A stretch of DNA of 64,000 bases from contig NZ_JACOFU010000007.1 of NCBI RefSeq assembly GCF_014284275.1, forward strand, positions 124,001 to 188,000, in the 5' to 3' direction. Source of the stretch: Affinundibacterium amnicola. GTDB lineage: Bacteria > Pseudomonadota > Gammaproteobacteria > Burkholderiales > Burkholderiaceae_D. Below the pieces are notes generated by a model. That model saw only the letters and a list, made by a program, of their open reading frames with translations, ran no database searches and was not told the origin of the DNA. Within the stretch, counting starts at the first letter, position 1. Every line of letters begins with the position of its first letter. Made by a program: the position numbers and the translations under genes. This document shows, piece after piece, positions 52,952 through 63,542 of the stretch.

Positions 52952-55111
52952 ATGAATAAGCCCTTCAAGATACTAGCCATCTTTATTGCGACGATCGCAC
53001 TCATCATTGGTCTTGGTATCGCCTATTTGAGTTTTGTATTCGATCCCAATCAATTCAAATCGCAACTCATAGAGTTCGTAAAAAACAAGAAGCATCGTGA
53101 TCTCAGCATCGATGGCAATATTCAACTCAACTTCTTCCCTAAACTCGGTGTTAGCCTAGAAAAAATTAAGCTCTCTGAATTTGAATCGACTGCACAATTC
53201 GCAGCGCTTGATCGAGCCCAAGTTTCGCTCGCCTTACTGCCACTATTGCAAAAGCAAATCGTCATCGACAAAGTATCGCTACATGGAATGCAACTACGTT
53301 ATCAACGTGATGCCGACGGCAAATCGAATATCGACGATTTGATCAAACAAGATTCCGCTACCAAAGAAGCAGAGGCTAGCAATACCTCGGATAAACAAAT
53401 GCGGTTTGATATCGAAGGTATCGATATTGCACAATCGAGTTTCGAAATTGATGATCAAAAAAGCGCACTAAAAGGCCGCATTCAAAATCTGAACCTGAAC
53501 ACGGGAAAGATCGGTGATAAAAATAAAACGCCAGTCAAATTTAGCGCGCAGTTTCAATTCGATAAGCCCAAAGCCGAAGCCAAAATTGAAATCAATACTC
53601 AGTTACGCTTTGATATCGAACAAAAAAGTCTGGACTTACAAGACCTGAAAACACAGATCGCCGGAAAACTCGCCACAGATCCTTTCGATCTACAAATTGA
53701 TACCGCGGCATTGTTTCTAAGCGCAGTAGAAAGTAAGAGCGAGCAAATTAAACTCTCTGCAAAACTTGGTGGAGCCCAAGAATTGAATGCACAGGTCGTG
53801 CTGAATAAATTCCTGATACAAGATAAGAATCTCAGCATTGCAGAACTGAACTTACAGGCGCACAGCAAACAGGCTGGCGCATCCAAACAATTGGAATTGA
53901 AATCCAATGTGAAGATGGCACTCGACACGCAAATCGTGCAACTGCCGCAGTTAGCAATCCACATTAAATTGAATGATCCAAAACTAGCACAAGCCGAGAT
54001 TGTGCTACCTATCCATGGCCAGCTCAGTGCTAATCTCAAAGACAAATCGCTCAACAGCACACTCGATGCAAAATTTGACGAAACCAAACTGCATACGACA
54101 GTGCAAGTTCAAGATTTCTCTAACCCGGCAATTAGTTTTAAAGTCGATATCGACAAACTCAATCTCGATCGCTACATCAAAAATTCGTCTGTGCCAGCAA
54201 AAGCAGATAACAGCAAAGAAGAAGATCTCAATCTGGCCGCACTTAAATCACTAAAGCTCGATGGCCTAATCCGCATCGGTGCTTTGCAGGTCAAGAATCT
54301 AAAGATCAATCAGGTGCAATTACCACTGAAAGCGGATCAGGGAAAGATCACGATGAATGGGATCGCGGCGCAGTTATATCAAGGCAGTCTCGCGGGCAAT
54401 ATTGGATTTGACGTTGATGGTAATCAATTTCAAATGCAACAGAATTTAAGCAACGTGCAGATCAATCCCATCTTAGTTGACTTCATGCAGAAAGACATCG
54501 TTGAGGGTCGCGGCAATCTCAACTTAAACATCCACACACACGGCAAACGCGTGTCGCAGTTCAAAGACAATTTGAACGGTACACTACGTACACAACTGTC
54601 GGATGGTGCAGTGAAAGGAATTAACTTAGCAAAATCCCTGCGCGATTTTAAGGCAAAGATTCTCAACAAAACAGACCAACAACAAGCTGCCAATAAAAAT
54701 GAGAAGACCGATTTCTCCGCACTGTCAGCTTCCATTAATTTTGTTGATGGCATTGGCAACAGTGATGATCTGGAAATGAAATCCCCATTCTTGCGCGTTG
54801 GTGGCAAAGGTCAAGTCAATTTGCGCACTAGCAACCTAGATTACACAGCGCGCGCCACCATCGTCAATACATCAACCGGGCAAGACGGCACAGATTTATC
54901 GCAACTAAAAGACCTGACAATCCCAGTGCGCATCAGCGGACCATTCGACAAGCTGGGCTATCAATTACAATTCGCACAAATTGGTAGTGAAGCCTTGAAA
55001 AATGCCTTTAAGGCAAAGACAGCACCGGTCATTGAAGAGAAGAAAAAGGAATTGAAAGAGAAAGTGAATGAGCAGTTGAAAGGAAAGTTGAAGGGTTTGT
55101 TTGGGCAGTAA
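52952..55111 (+). CDS. AsmA family protein
   Basis: The 719-aa protein has one N-terminal membrane helix (about 7-29), then the AsmA signature (FDPNQFKSQLIEFVKNKKHRDLSIDG; LGVSLEKIKLSEF) and a long beta-rich repeating-groove region. The C-terminal AsmA-like domain is seen in IVEGRGNLNLNIHTHG and KGQVNLRTSNLDYTARATIV. AsmA-like proteins sit in the inner membrane and span the periplasm; related family members carry phospholipids to the outer membrane. The end is Lys/Glu-rich. Confidence 0.9.
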   Translation: MNKPFKILAIFIATIALIIGLGIAYLSFVFDPNQFKSQLIEFVKNKKHRDLSIDGNIQLNFFPKLGVSLEKIKLSEFESTAQFAALDRAQVSLALLPLLQKQIVIDKVSLHGMQLRYQRDADGKSNIDDLIKQDSATKEAEASNTSDKQMRFDIEGIDIAQSSFEIDDQKSALKGRIQNLNLNTGKIGDKNKTPVKFSAQFQFDKPKAEAKIEINTQLRFDIEQKSLDLQDLKTQIAGKLATDPFDLQIDTAALFLSAVESKSEQIKLSAKLGGAQELNAQVVLNKFLIQDKNLSIAELNLQAHSKQAGASKQLELKSNVKMALDTQIVQLPQLAIHIKLNDPKLAQAEIVLPIHGQLSANLKDKSLNSTLDAKFDETKLHTTVQVQDFSNPAISFKVDIDKLNLDRYIKNSSVPAKADNSKEEDLNLAALKSLKLDGLIRIGALQVKNLKINQVQLPLKADQGKITMNGIAAQLYQGSLAGNIGFDVDGNQFQMQQNLSNVQINPILVDFMQKDIVEGRGNLNLNIHTHGKRVSQFKDNLNGTLRTQLSDGAVKGINLAKSLRDFKAKILNKTDQQQAANKNEKTDFSALSASINFVDGIGNSDDLEMKSPFLRVGGKGQVNLRTSNLDYTARATIVNTSTGQDGTDLSQLKDLTIPVRISGPFDKLGYQLQFAQIGSEALKNAFKAKTAPVIEEKKKELKEKVNEQLKGKLKGLFGQ

Positions 55112-55146
55112 AGTTTTTATGTGCTAGAGATATAAACATCAAAAAA

Positions 55147-55184
55147 GAAAAGGAGTATCTGCCAAAGCGGATACTCCTTTTTTA
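55147..55184. terminator. Bidirectional terminator between asmA-like and Oar-like genes
   Basis: AAAGGAGTATC pairs with GATACTCCTTT around a short loop, with A-run and T-run flanks. Confidence 0.85.
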
Positions 55185-55236
55185 ACAACTACTTTATCAA
55201 TATCAACGTAATGAGTCACGTTGATATTCATTAAGA

Positions 55237-58200
55237 TCAGAAGCTATATCGTGCGGTCACGCGCAGATTACGTGGAGTTTGGAACCCTGTTGGTGATTGA
55301 TAGTTTTGATTAAAACGACCTGGCGGCGTTTTACTTGTACTACGACTATAGTCACTACGCTCAGCCCATTCTTGCACTGTACGTGTATCAAATACATTGA
55401 CTAGAGAAAATTGCAATGTCAACAAATGATCGCCAAACTTCTTGTTATAGTTCACAGATAAATCTAACTGAGCAGTCCAAGGTGTACGTGGACCAGAACC
55501 GCGCGGATGTAATTCACTGATGCCATCTTTATTCATGCAGTAGTAGCTTGACGCGCTAGTATAAGCGCCAGAACCACCATTAGTTGTGCCATCTGCCCCC
55601 AAGTAATCAGGAACAGTTGTTGGGACAAAACCCAAACAACTTGTTGCACGGCCTGAAGTAATTCGTGAATTTATACCGCCGGTCCAAGTCTCGTTGAACT
55701 TATACGAACCATATAATTTAAACTGATGACGACGATCATTTGGCAGGTATCCATACGCACCATCGGTGAATGAGCCAAAGTCAAAATCTTGCGTAATCCC
55801 AGCATCAGTTTGGTTTAAGTTTGACTGTACATAACCTTCAGCTGTACCACGATTTTTGGACCACACATAAGAAGCTCCTCCACCCCAAGTACCGTCAAAT
55901 GGACGCTCTAAAGTGAACTCTAACGCATCATAATCACGCTCGTACTTCGCCAGACCCAAATACTTAGCTGGTATCGTACCGCTCACCAATTTGCCATCAC
56001 CGTTCAAATCCATTAACAAAGTCAAATCTTCACCTGGATTCATCAGAACACAACCTGCCAGAGATTTGTGATTGAACTTAGTATAGCCCTGATCCTTTGC
56101 CCATTTGGCGATTTGAGCGGTACCACAATAATCATCCATACCTGCATTGATACGATTCTTCGTATACTTAACACCGTAGGCGAGCGATTTACTAACCGAT
56201 TGCTGGAAGCCAACAATAATTTCATCCTTATTCATTGGTTTAAGGTTAGGATCTGCGACAGTTGCTGGATGAGGCAAGCGCTCAGAACCATTAATAATTG
56301 CTTGCCCAATTTCGGTCAGACCTGTTGGCACTGCACTCTTAGGATCTTTACCTGTAAAGGTATAGAATTTTTGCTCGCTGTAAGAGATTTGCGTTCCACG
56401 GATGTTTGTATTTGATGCGACAGGAATGTAATACCGACCAGCATTACCATAAATTTTCAATGTCGAATCACCCTTAACATTCCATGATGCGCCTAAGCGT
56501 GGTGCGAATAGATTTTTCTTCTCTGCGAATGCAACGCCAGCTGCGTTCTTATTTACAAACGACTCCCAGCGCAAACCGCCCGTCATACGAATATTTGGCG
56601 TAACTTGCCAAGTATCTTCCAAATATTTTGCGTCGTTGAGTACCTCGTAAATACCTGAAGAACTATAACCATACGAGACGATGGCATACTCTGCACCTCT
56701 TGCCACAACATTTGGCACGCCGTTAACTGCACCATTTGATGAATAAGCATACGCATAGCTCTTACCACCAGAACTGTTCACCGATCCAGATTGCGCAGAT
56801 GTAAACTTCTGGTTATCTATACCAGCACGGAAAGTATGCGAACCCCAGTTATATTCAAGATCGAGACGCGTATTTCTGCGTTTATCAAAGTTCTCACCAA
56901 AGTTTGGATCACGTGTGCTAACAGCTGGGAAAGCATAGCAACCTTGGCGCTGTCCAGTTGATGGACCCGTAACTGCAGGACATGTTGGATCAAATGGACG
57001 AGAGGCGTTGACACCTTTCCATAATCCGTAATAAGCATTTGTGCCGCCTGTCAACAGAGAAACTGCCAAATCATCCGTAATTGAGCCGGTGTATTTACCA
57101 ATGAAAACCGTCGATAGGTCGTCTTGGCTACTAATGCGAGGTGCACCCAAATGATCAATCACATAGTTTTGTCCTGTTGGATGCAGCCAATCTGTTCGAC
57201 GTAAAGTACCGTGATTTGAAATCGCTGTCCCTTCCAAACGATGATCACCACTAATTACATAATCCAATTTCAACATACCATTTGGACGACCTGATTCATC
57301 TAATCGACTCGATGTTTTACCATAGCTATCAGTGCTACTGCGTTGTTGCGTCACCATACCCCAAACGAATAATTTGTCTTTAATGATAGGGCCACCCAAG
57401 TTGGCATTGATCTCAGTTGAGTGACTAGTGTTATCACGCCCAAAAACAAAATAGCCATTTGGATTATCAAGCACCTCTTTATCCACTACGTTTTTGCCTT
57501 TTGCTCGAAAATTCGCAGGCGAATAGATCATGGAAGCGCCACCTTTCCACTTATTTGTACCGCGCTTAGTCGTCAAACTAATAACACCACCGAGGGAACG
57601 CCCATATTCAGCGCTATAGCCACCAGTTTTGACTTGTTGCTGTTCAATCGCGTCAAAAGGCAAGCTTGCAAAGGTTAATAAGTTACGGATATTCGTCACA
57701 TCCATACCATTGATGTAGTAGCCATTTTCCGCAATGGATGCACCCGCCACGGATGGCAAGTTAGCCAAGCCAGCATCACCTTGAACAGTTCCCGGTGCTA
57801 ACATCGCTACCGCTGTCGCACTACGAGCGATAGGCATCGATTGAATTTCTGCCTGTGTGAATACCGTATTCGATTCTGAACTTGATACATCAATTGGGTT
57901 ACGTGTACGTGAGCCAGTAACAACGACTGAAGTGCCATCTAACTTCACTTCAGTACCCGTACCTATCGCTACTTCAATTTCGCGAGTTACACCACCCGAA
58001 GTGATTTTGTAACGTCCTGGCGCTACTTTACTAATGGAAAAACTACCATCTGCATGTGCATCAATATGGCGAACGCTGCCATTTTCCACATTCTCCAAAG
58101 TGACCTTTGCTTTAGGTGCAGAGGCACGACCAAAAATCGAACCTTCCGAGCTTTGCGCCATTGCTGCTGTCGCAAAACACATACTAATAGCCAAGGCAAT

Positions 58201-58245
58201 TGCAGACCGTCTGGCGAAGGCTGCTTGTTTGTTGTTGTTTGTCAT
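55237..58245 (-). CDS. Oar-like TonB-dependent receptor with carboxypeptidase-regulatory domain
   Basis: The 1002-aa protein has a signal peptide (about residues 1-30) and an N-terminal CarbopepD_reg beta-sandwich (residues of about 35-95, DGSFSISKVAPGRYKI). A TonB plug (NPIDVSSSESNTVFTQAEIQ) and a large beta-barrel ending in a C-terminal Phe follow. This architecture is that of Oar/adhesin-type receptors associated with peptide or protein uptake. No permease is adjacent. It is monocistronic. Confidence 0.9.
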   Translation of the reverse strand: MTNNNKQAAFARRSAIALAISMCFATAAMAQSSEGSIFGRASAPKAKVTLENVENGSVRHIDAHADGSFSISKVAPGRYKITSGGVTREIEVAIGTGTEVKLDGTSVVVTGSRTRNPIDVSSSESNTVFTQAEIQSMPIARSATAVAMLAPGTVQGDAGLANLPSVAGASIAENGYYINGMDVTNIRNLLTFASLPFDAIEQQQVKTGGYSAEYGRSLGGVISLTTKRGTNKWKGGASMIYSPANFRAKGKNVVDKEVLDNPNGYFVFGRDNTSHSTEINANLGGPIIKDKLFVWGMVTQQRSSTDSYGKTSSRLDESGRPNGMLKLDYVISGDHRLEGTAISNHGTLRRTDWLHPTGQNYVIDHLGAPRISSQDDLSTVFIGKYTGSITDDLAVSLLTGGTNAYYGLWKGVNASRPFDPTCPAVTGPSTGQRQGCYAFPAVSTRDPNFGENFDKRRNTRLDLEYNWGSHTFRAGIDNQKFTSAQSGSVNSSGGKSYAYAYSSNGAVNGVPNVVARGAEYAIVSYGYSSSGIYEVLNDAKYLEDTWQVTPNIRMTGGLRWESFVNKNAAGVAFAEKKNLFAPRLGASWNVKGDSTLKIYGNAGRYYIPVASNTNIRGTQISYSEQKFYTFTGKDPKSAVPTGLTEIGQAIINGSERLPHPATVADPNLKPMNKDEIIVGFQQSVSKSLAYGVKYTKNRINAGMDDYCGTAQIAKWAKDQGYTKFNHKSLAGCVLMNPGEDLTLLMDLNGDGKLVSGTIPAKYLGLAKYERDYDALEFTLERPFDGTWGGGASYVWSKNRGTAEGYVQSNLNQTDAGITQDFDFGSFTDGAYGYLPNDRRHQFKLYGSYKFNETWTGGINSRITSGRATSCLGFVPTTVPDYLGADGTTNGGSGAYTSASSYYCMNKDGISELHPRGSGPRTPWTAQLDLSVNYNKKFGDHLLTLQFSLVNVFDTRTVQEWAERSDYSRSTSKTPPGRFNQNYQSPTGFQTPRNLRVTARYSF

Positions 58246-58691
58246 TATTATCCTTTCTTGTGTTTTTATAAATTCCCTATATGAAAAAATATTTACACGT
58301 AGGGAAGGAATATATTAAACAGCTAGAAAAGGATGAACAAGTAAAAGTCTTTACCTATAGGCTATTTTTAAAGATAAAACAGGATGTATCGCTTTAATAC
58401 AACAAGTAAATTTGAACGACATTGAATTATTTTTAATGAAGGCTTTTTTGTACGATTTAAATGAAACTTTTCTGACATTTTATTGTCGTTATTCCTTGCA
58501 ACAAATAATGCAAAAAGGAAAACAAAAATCCTGCATAGGATCGAAGTTTGGCAGATCACGTTGCAAAAAGTCATGACTGTGTACCAGCCAAACTTGCTCG
58601 GATGGTAAAAAACTCAGAAGAAATCTGCTTAGTGGAGCTTTAACGTAATTGATTGAAGTAATTAACTGAAGTAATTAATTGACGCAACTGA
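58246..58691. other. Intergenic region upstream of the Oar-like gene, with partial mutT 3' duplication
   Basis: About 445 A+T-rich bases without a gene. Around 58638-58690, TAACGTAATTGATTGAAGTAA and GAAGTAATTAA segments repeat and copy the last bases of the mutT gene, a small imperfect duplication. The Oar-like promoter should lie near 58250-58400. Confidence 0.45.
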
Positions 58692-59084
58692 TTAACGTAA
58701 TTGATCAATGAACTCAATCAAAGGGATCGTCGCTGGCAATAAAGGTTCGACCGCAACTGTACCCTGCCAGGCAAACGCTTGCCCTTCCAGACTTTGTGGC
58801 TCACCTTTCCACTCACGCGAGATGTAAAAATGCAAGCGCACATGGGCATGCGGATAAATGTATTCGACACCGCACCACGGTTCTGCGCTGATGATTTGTA
58901 CGCCAAGCTCTTCCATGAATTCGCGCTTGAGCGCATCCAATATCGACTCGTCTTGTTCAACTTTACCGCCAGGGAATTCCCAGTAACCAGCATAAGGTTT
59001 TCCTTCGGGTCGTTGTCCTAACAAGACATCGCCATTCGACTTCATCAAAATGCCGACCGCGACATTCACCGGGCTTGCGCTCAT
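58692..59084 (-). CDS. mutT: 8-oxo-dGTP diphosphatase, Nudix family
   Basis: The Nudix box is complete (residues 40-62): G40-x5-E46-x7-R54-E55-x2-E58-E59-x-G61. MutT removes oxidised dGTP from the nucleotide pool and so prevents A-to-C changes. The context is the common betaproteobacterial order argJ, DUF815 ATPase, mutT, all on the minus strand. Thirty-three bases separate it from the DUF815 gene. Confidence 0.93.
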   Translation of the reverse strand: MSASPVNVAVGILMKSNGDVLLGQRPEGKPYAGYWEFPGGKVEQDESILDALKREFMEELGVQIISAEPWCGVEYIYPHAHVRLHFYISREWKGEPQSLEGQAFAWQGTVAVEPLLPATIPLIEFIDQLR

Positions 59085-59117
59085 AGATTCTATTTCAGAG
59101 AAAGATGTAAAGAAAAA

Positions 59118-59981
59118 TCAGTTTTGGCGACCTGCGAAATCGCGGGCAAATTGCAATGCCACGCGACCTGATCGAGAACCACGTTGCAATGCCCATCGCA
59201 AAGCATCTGCGCGCGCCGCTTCGATTTGCGCTGGTGTGCAAGAGAAACTGCTTAGCCAATGGGCGACGATGTCCAGATAGTCATCTTGTTTAAATGGATA
59301 AAACGATACCCATAAACCAAATCGTTCAGACAAAGAGATTTTTTCTTCGACGGTTTCGCCCGGATGTAAATCACCATCGTCATCATGTGTGTAACTGGCG
59401 TTATCCGACATTCTTTCCGGCATCAAATGACGTCGATTGGATGTCGCGTAGATCAAGACATTATCTGTTTGCGCAGAAATACTTCCATCTAAAGCGACTT
59501 TCAAGGCTTTGTAGCCAGGCTCGCCATCTTCAAATGACAGATCATCGCAAAACAGAATAAACTTTTCAGAACGCTCTGCAACGATGTCGATAATGTCTGG
59601 CAAATCGCCCATATCTGCTTTGTCTACTTCAATCAAACGCAAACCTTGTGCGGCAAACTCTTGCAAACAAGCTTTAATCAAAGAAGATTTTCCAGTGCCG
59701 CGTGCACCAGTTAACAAAACATTGTTGGCAGGTTTTCCCTGCACGAACTGGCGTGTGTTTTGTACGATTAATTCTTTTTGTTGATGGATGTGCTGCAAAT
59801 CCTCAAATGTCAATTGACTAATGTGCTTGACTGCTTGCAAATACCCCTGCCCTGCACGTTTACGCCAGCGAAACGCTGTCGCTGCATGCCAATCTGGTGC
59901 TGGCACAGTTGGCGGCAAATACGCTTCGATGCGATTTAATAGCTGCTCTGCACGATTCAAAAACTGATCAAGTTGAGACAT
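59118..59981 (-). CDS. DUF815 family AAA ATPase
   Basis: The 287-aa protein has a P-loop GARGTGKS (92-99), a Walker B-like LFCDDLSFEDGEP and the family segment ATSNRRHLMPERM with the sensor residue Asn. DUF815 proteins are cytoplasmic ATPases of unknown role. The position between argJ and mutT is a conserved betaproteobacterial arrangement. Confidence 0.93.
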   Translation of the reverse strand: MSQLDQFLNRAEQLLNRIEAYLPPTVPAPDWHAATAFRWRKRAGQGYLQAVKHISQLTFEDLQHIHQQKELIVQNTRQFVQGKPANNVLLTGARGTGKSSLIKACLQEFAAQGLRLIEVDKADMGDLPDIIDIVAERSEKFILFCDDLSFEDGEPGYKALKVALDGSISAQTDNVLIYATSNRRHLMPERMSDNASYTHDDDGDLHPGETVEEKISLSERFGLWVSFYPFKQDDYLDIVAHWLSSFSCTPAQIEAARADALRWALQRGSRSGRVALQFARDFAGRQN

Positions 59982-60049
59982 AGCGGAAGGATGGATGAGG
60001 TCATTAAGGAAGGAATTTATGCTTGGTTAATGCAATAAGTGAGACTAAG

Positions 60050-60077
60050 CTTCCTCGCTCAAATATCGAGCGAGGAA
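60050..60077. other. Hairpin between argJ and the DUF815 gene
   Basis: TTCCTCGCTC (60051-60060) pairs with GAGCGAGGAA (60068-60077). No U-tract follows in the minus direction, so it may be a processing or attenuation hairpin, not a strong terminator. Confidence 0.45.
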
Positions 60078-60088
60078 GGCAAGCTAAA

Positions 60089-61327
60089 TCAAGAACGGTA
60101 ATCAGCGTTGATAGACACATATTCATGCGACAAGTCGCAAGTCCAGACCTTGGTTTTTGCTGTACCGCGCGCTAATTTAACGCGGATCGTGATCTCACTT
60201 TGCTTCATCACACGTTGACCATCTTCTTCGCGATACTCTGGATTACGACCACCATTTTTTGCGACCCACACATCATCTAAATACAGATTAATTTTGCTGA
60301 CATCTAAATCGTTCACGCCTGCATAACCGATGGCAGCCAGAATGCGACCCAGGTTTGGATCAGATGCAAAGAATGCGGTCTTCACCAATGGGGAATGGGC
60401 AATTGAATAGGCGATCTTACGACACTCGTCCACGTCTAATCCCTCTTCCACCACGATGCTGATAAATTTCGTCGCACCTTCACCGTCACGAATAATCATA
60501 TGCGCCAATTTTTGCGACAAGGCGATCACTGCATCTGCCAGCGCATTGTATTCTGGTGTATCAAGCTCATTGATTTCTAATGCGGATGTCCCGGTTGCGA
60601 TCAACATAAAGGAATCATTAGTCGAGGTGTCGCCATCAATCGTGATGCAATTAAACGAATGATCCGCAGCTCGCTTCACGAGATGATCCAACACCGCTTG
60701 CGACACCTTCGCGTCTAATGCCAGATAACCCAACATGGTTGCCATATTGGGCTTGATCATGCCAGCACCTTTACTAATGCCAGTCATCGTCACGGGAATA
60801 CCATTAATCACTACCGTGCTCGACGCCGCCTTTGGTTGAGTGTCTGTCGTCATGATGGCTTCTGCTGCAGCGAACCAATTATTTTCATTCAAACTGGCGA
60901 TTGCCGCTGGCATTCCCGCGATCAAGCGATCTACCGGCAACTGCTCCAAAATAACGCCTGTTGAGAATGGTAAGATCTGAGACGGCTCGCAACCCAAGTA
61001 TTCCGCCAATGCATTGCAAGTCGCATTCGCGGCAGCCAAGCCAGCGTCACCTGTTCCAGCATTCGCATTACCTGTATTCACGACCAACGCACGAATTGGC
61101 CCAACTGCCATGTGTGGGCTTTCCAAATGCGCTTTACACACTTGCACAGGCGCTGCACAAAAACGATTGGTCGTAAACACACCTGCCACTGTCGCGCTCG
61201 GTGCCAACTTCATCACCAACAAATCTTTACGATTTGCCTTGCGAATACCCGCTTGAGCAAAACCCAGTTCAATACCTTTCACTGGTTTTAAATCGGCGGC
61301 GAGTGGAATCGGAGAATTAACGGCCAT
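60089..61327 (-). CDS. argJ: Bifunctional ornithine acetyltransferase / N-acetylglutamate synthase
   Basis: This 412-aa enzyme catalyses both the first and fifth steps of arginine synthesis, recycling the acetyl group from N-acetylornithine to glutamate. The self-cleavage site is visible: [14 protein letters not shown], with Thr197 becoming the N-terminal nucleophile of the beta chain. Length is normal. It is the first gene of the minus-strand argJ - DUF815 - mutT set. Confidence 0.95.
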   Translation of the reverse strand: MAVNSPIPLAADLKPVKGIELGFAQAGIRKANRKDLLVMKLAPSATVAGVFTTNRFCAAPVQVCKAHLESPHMAVGPIRALVVNTGNANAGTGDAGLAAANATCNALAEYLGCEPSQILPFSTGVILEQLPVDRLIAGMPAAIASLNENNWFAAAEAIMTTDTQPKAASSTVVINGIPVTMTGISKGAGMIKPNMATMLGYLALDAKVSQAVLDHLVKRAADHSFNCITIDGDTSTNDSFMLIATGTSALEINELDTPEYNALADAVIALSQKLAHMIIRDGEGATKFISIVVEEGLDVDECRKIAYSIAHSPLVKTAFFASDPNLGRILAAIGYAGVNDLDVSKINLYLDDVWVAKNGGRNPEYREEDGQRVMKQSEITIRVKLARGTAKTKVWTCDLSHEYVSINADYRS

Positions 61328-61526
61328 GTTGTCAGTCCTAAAGTGATGATGGTGATGATGAAAATGAAGTCGTTATTTTAAGTTATTTGCAGGATGTTTT
61401 AGTGGCGATGTTTCCTTAGAGTCAGAAAAAAATGCTAGGCAAGAATTCTGCATGAACGAAGTCAATATAAATCATGATGTTAAAATGCATTCTCAATGCT
61501 AAGCATCAATTTCAGGAGAGTTCATT

Positions 61527-63263
61527 TTGACCCACAATATTTCCTTAATTACCACCTTAGCTGCAGGCTTTGGCTTCGCGTTGATCTTTGGGTTTATCGC
61601 AGAAAAGATCAAGCTACCCGCTTTAGTCGGCTATCTCTGCGCTGGCATCTTGATCGGCCCGGCCACACCTGGCTTTGTCGCTGATGCCAATATCGCATCA
61701 CAGTTATCTGAGATCGGGGTGATGTTATTGATGTTTGGTGTCGGCCTGCATTTCTCCTTAAAAGATTTATTAGCAGTCAAACGCATCGCATTACCCGGGG
61801 CGGTTTTGCAAATGGGTTTAGCGACTGGCTTAGGCATGTTCATGGCATGGTGGCTGGGTTGGAGCTTAGGAAGCGGCTTAGTCTTTGGTTTATCTTTGTC
61901 TTGTGCCAGCACAGTGGTGTTATTAAAAGCATTAGAAGCACGTGGCATTTTAGATTCGATGAATGGGCGCATTGCGGTCGGTTGGTTAGTCGTAGAAGAT
62001 CTGGCAACAGTGCTGTTCTTGGTTTTATTACCCGCACTAGCCGGCGTCTTAGGTGGCACCGTCACCACGTCCACGCCAGAAACACCGCTGTGGATGGCAC
62101 TTGGAAAAACTTTGCTCCAAGTTGCTGCTTTCATCGTCTTGATGCTAGTGGTGGGTCGTCGTGCTTTGCCTTGGTTATTGTGGCAGGTGTCACGCACTGG
62201 TTCACGTGAATTATTCACTTTGGCCGTCATCGCTTGTGCGATCGGCATTGCATATGGTGCTTCCGCACTGTTCAGCGTGTCATTTGCACTTGGTGCTTTT
62301 TTCGCAGGCACAGTAATGCGCGAATCGGAATTTAGTCATCGTGCGGCTGAGGAATCACTGCCCTTACGTGATGCGTTTTCAGTATTGTTTTTCGTCTCGG
62401 TCGGCATGCTATTTGATCCTGTGATCGTAGTCGAGCAACCTTTACGTGTATTAGGTGTGGTGGCGATTATTATTTTGGGTAAATCGCTGGCGGCAGTAGC
62501 CTTGGTGATCGCATTTCGCTATCCATTAAACACTGCACTCACGGTCGCAGCGAGTCTGGCGCAAATTGGTGAATTCTCCTTCATTCTCGCAGGTCTTGGT
62601 GTCAGCCTTGGCTTAATGCCTGCCGAAGGGATGAGTTTAATTCTGGCAAGTGCATTGATCTCCATCGCACTGAATCCCGTTTTATTTGCAGCAGTTGAGC
62701 CCATCCGTCGCTGGGCTTTGGCGAATTCGCAGGTAGCGCGCAATCTGGAACAAAGACAAGATCCTTACGCAGAATTGCCACAAACAACTGACAACAAGTA
62801 TCTGCAAGGTCAAATCGTCTTGGTCGGCTATGGCCGTATCGGTAGCAGAATCGGTGCAGCATTAAGTGCTCAACAGATCCCCTTTGTCGTCGCTGAACAA
62901 AATCGCGAATTGGTGGAAAAAATTCGTGGCGAAGGCATCGTCGCGGTATCCGGCAATGCTGCAGAGGCTGTCGTGCTAGTGCAAGCCCACATCCATGATG
63001 CGGCAATGCTAGTTATTGCCATCCCCGACACTTTGCATGCACGGCAAATGATCCACACCGCTCGCACGCTCAATCCCAAGATCGAGATCATCATGCGTGC
63101 TGACACCGAGGATGAAATGCAGTTGCTTAAACGAGAAATACAAGAAACACCGGAATCCTCAGATTTGGTGTTCTTGGGTGAAGAAGAGTTAGCAAAAGGG
63201 ATGACGAGTCATGTATTGGCACGCTTTTCAGCGGATGTGACGCAGACCGTGAAGACGCACTGA
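61527..63263 (+). CDS. CPA2 monovalent cation:proton antiporter (KefB/YbaL type)
   Basis: The 578-aa protein has about twelve membrane helices in a Na+/H+-exchanger fold (LPALVGYLCAGILIGP; later SQLSEIGVMLLMFGVGLHFS). A C-terminal RCK/TrkA-N domain carries a dinucleotide-binding loop GYGRIG (434-439). YbaL/Kef proteins release potassium. The start is TTG at 61527, with AGGAG eight bases upstream and no better ATG. No Kef ancillary subunit gene is adjacent. Confidence 0.9.
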   Translation: MTHNISLITTLAAGFGFALIFGFIAEKIKLPALVGYLCAGILIGPATPGFVADANIASQLSEIGVMLLMFGVGLHFSLKDLLAVKRIALPGAVLQMGLATGLGMFMAWWLGWSLGSGLVFGLSLSCASTVVLLKALEARGILDSMNGRIAVGWLVVEDLATVLFLVLLPALAGVLGGTVTTSTPETPLWMALGKTLLQVAAFIVLMLVVGRRALPWLLWQVSRTGSRELFTLAVIACAIGIAYGASALFSVSFALGAFFAGTVMRESEFSHRAAEESLPLRDAFSVLFFVSVGMLFDPVIVVEQPLRVLGVVAIIILGKSLAAVALVIAFRYPLNTALTVAASLAQIGEFSFILAGLGVSLGLMPAEGMSLILASALISIALNPVLFAAVEPIRRWALANSQVARNLEQRQDPYAELPQTTDNKYLQGQIVLVGYGRIGSRIGAALSAQQIPFVVAEQNRELVEKIRGEGIVAVSGNAAEAVVLVQAHIHDAAMLVIAIPDTLHARQMIHTARTLNPKIEIIMRADTEDEMQLLKREIQETPESSDLVFLGEEELAKGMTSHVLARFSADVTQTVKTH

Positions 63264-63360
63264 TCGATTGAAGAACACTTCAGTGCGTTCAAATATGAAA
63301 CATCTTTCAAGACAATCGCTAGCAGACCGCGACAGAGAATTCTTAGGCTGATGCTGAACA

Positions 63361-63540
63361 TGCGAAGCCCAACATTGACTCAATACAGGAGTGAAATTTG
63401 GGCTTTGCAGCCCAAGCTACGCACCGTTATCATAAAAAATCCTTGATGGATTCATCATTTGACCGTAGGTTGGCGCTGCGGCTGGGAAGCCCAACATCGT
63501 TCAGAAAAATTCGAAGTTGGGCTTTACAGTCCAAGCTACA
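63361..63540. repeat. Two copies of an AAGCCCAAC/GTTGGGC inverted element
   Basis: Segments at 63361-63420 and 63485-63539 each run from GAAGCCCAACAT through a short spacer to TTGGGCTTTRCAGYCCAAGCTAC, so each is an inverted repeat of about 55 bases, and the two are direct copies. They fill the gap between the antiporter and RND genes; no gene is seen in this 279-base interval. Confidence 0.7.
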
Positions 63541-63542
63541 TG

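Noticed and set aside
53599..54087. 162-codon minus-strand frame
   Set aside because: Antisense to the AsmA gene; Ser/Cys-rich shadow.
61631..62311. 226-codon minus-strand frame
   Set aside because: Antisense to the antiporter gene; composition reflects reversed hydrophobic codons.
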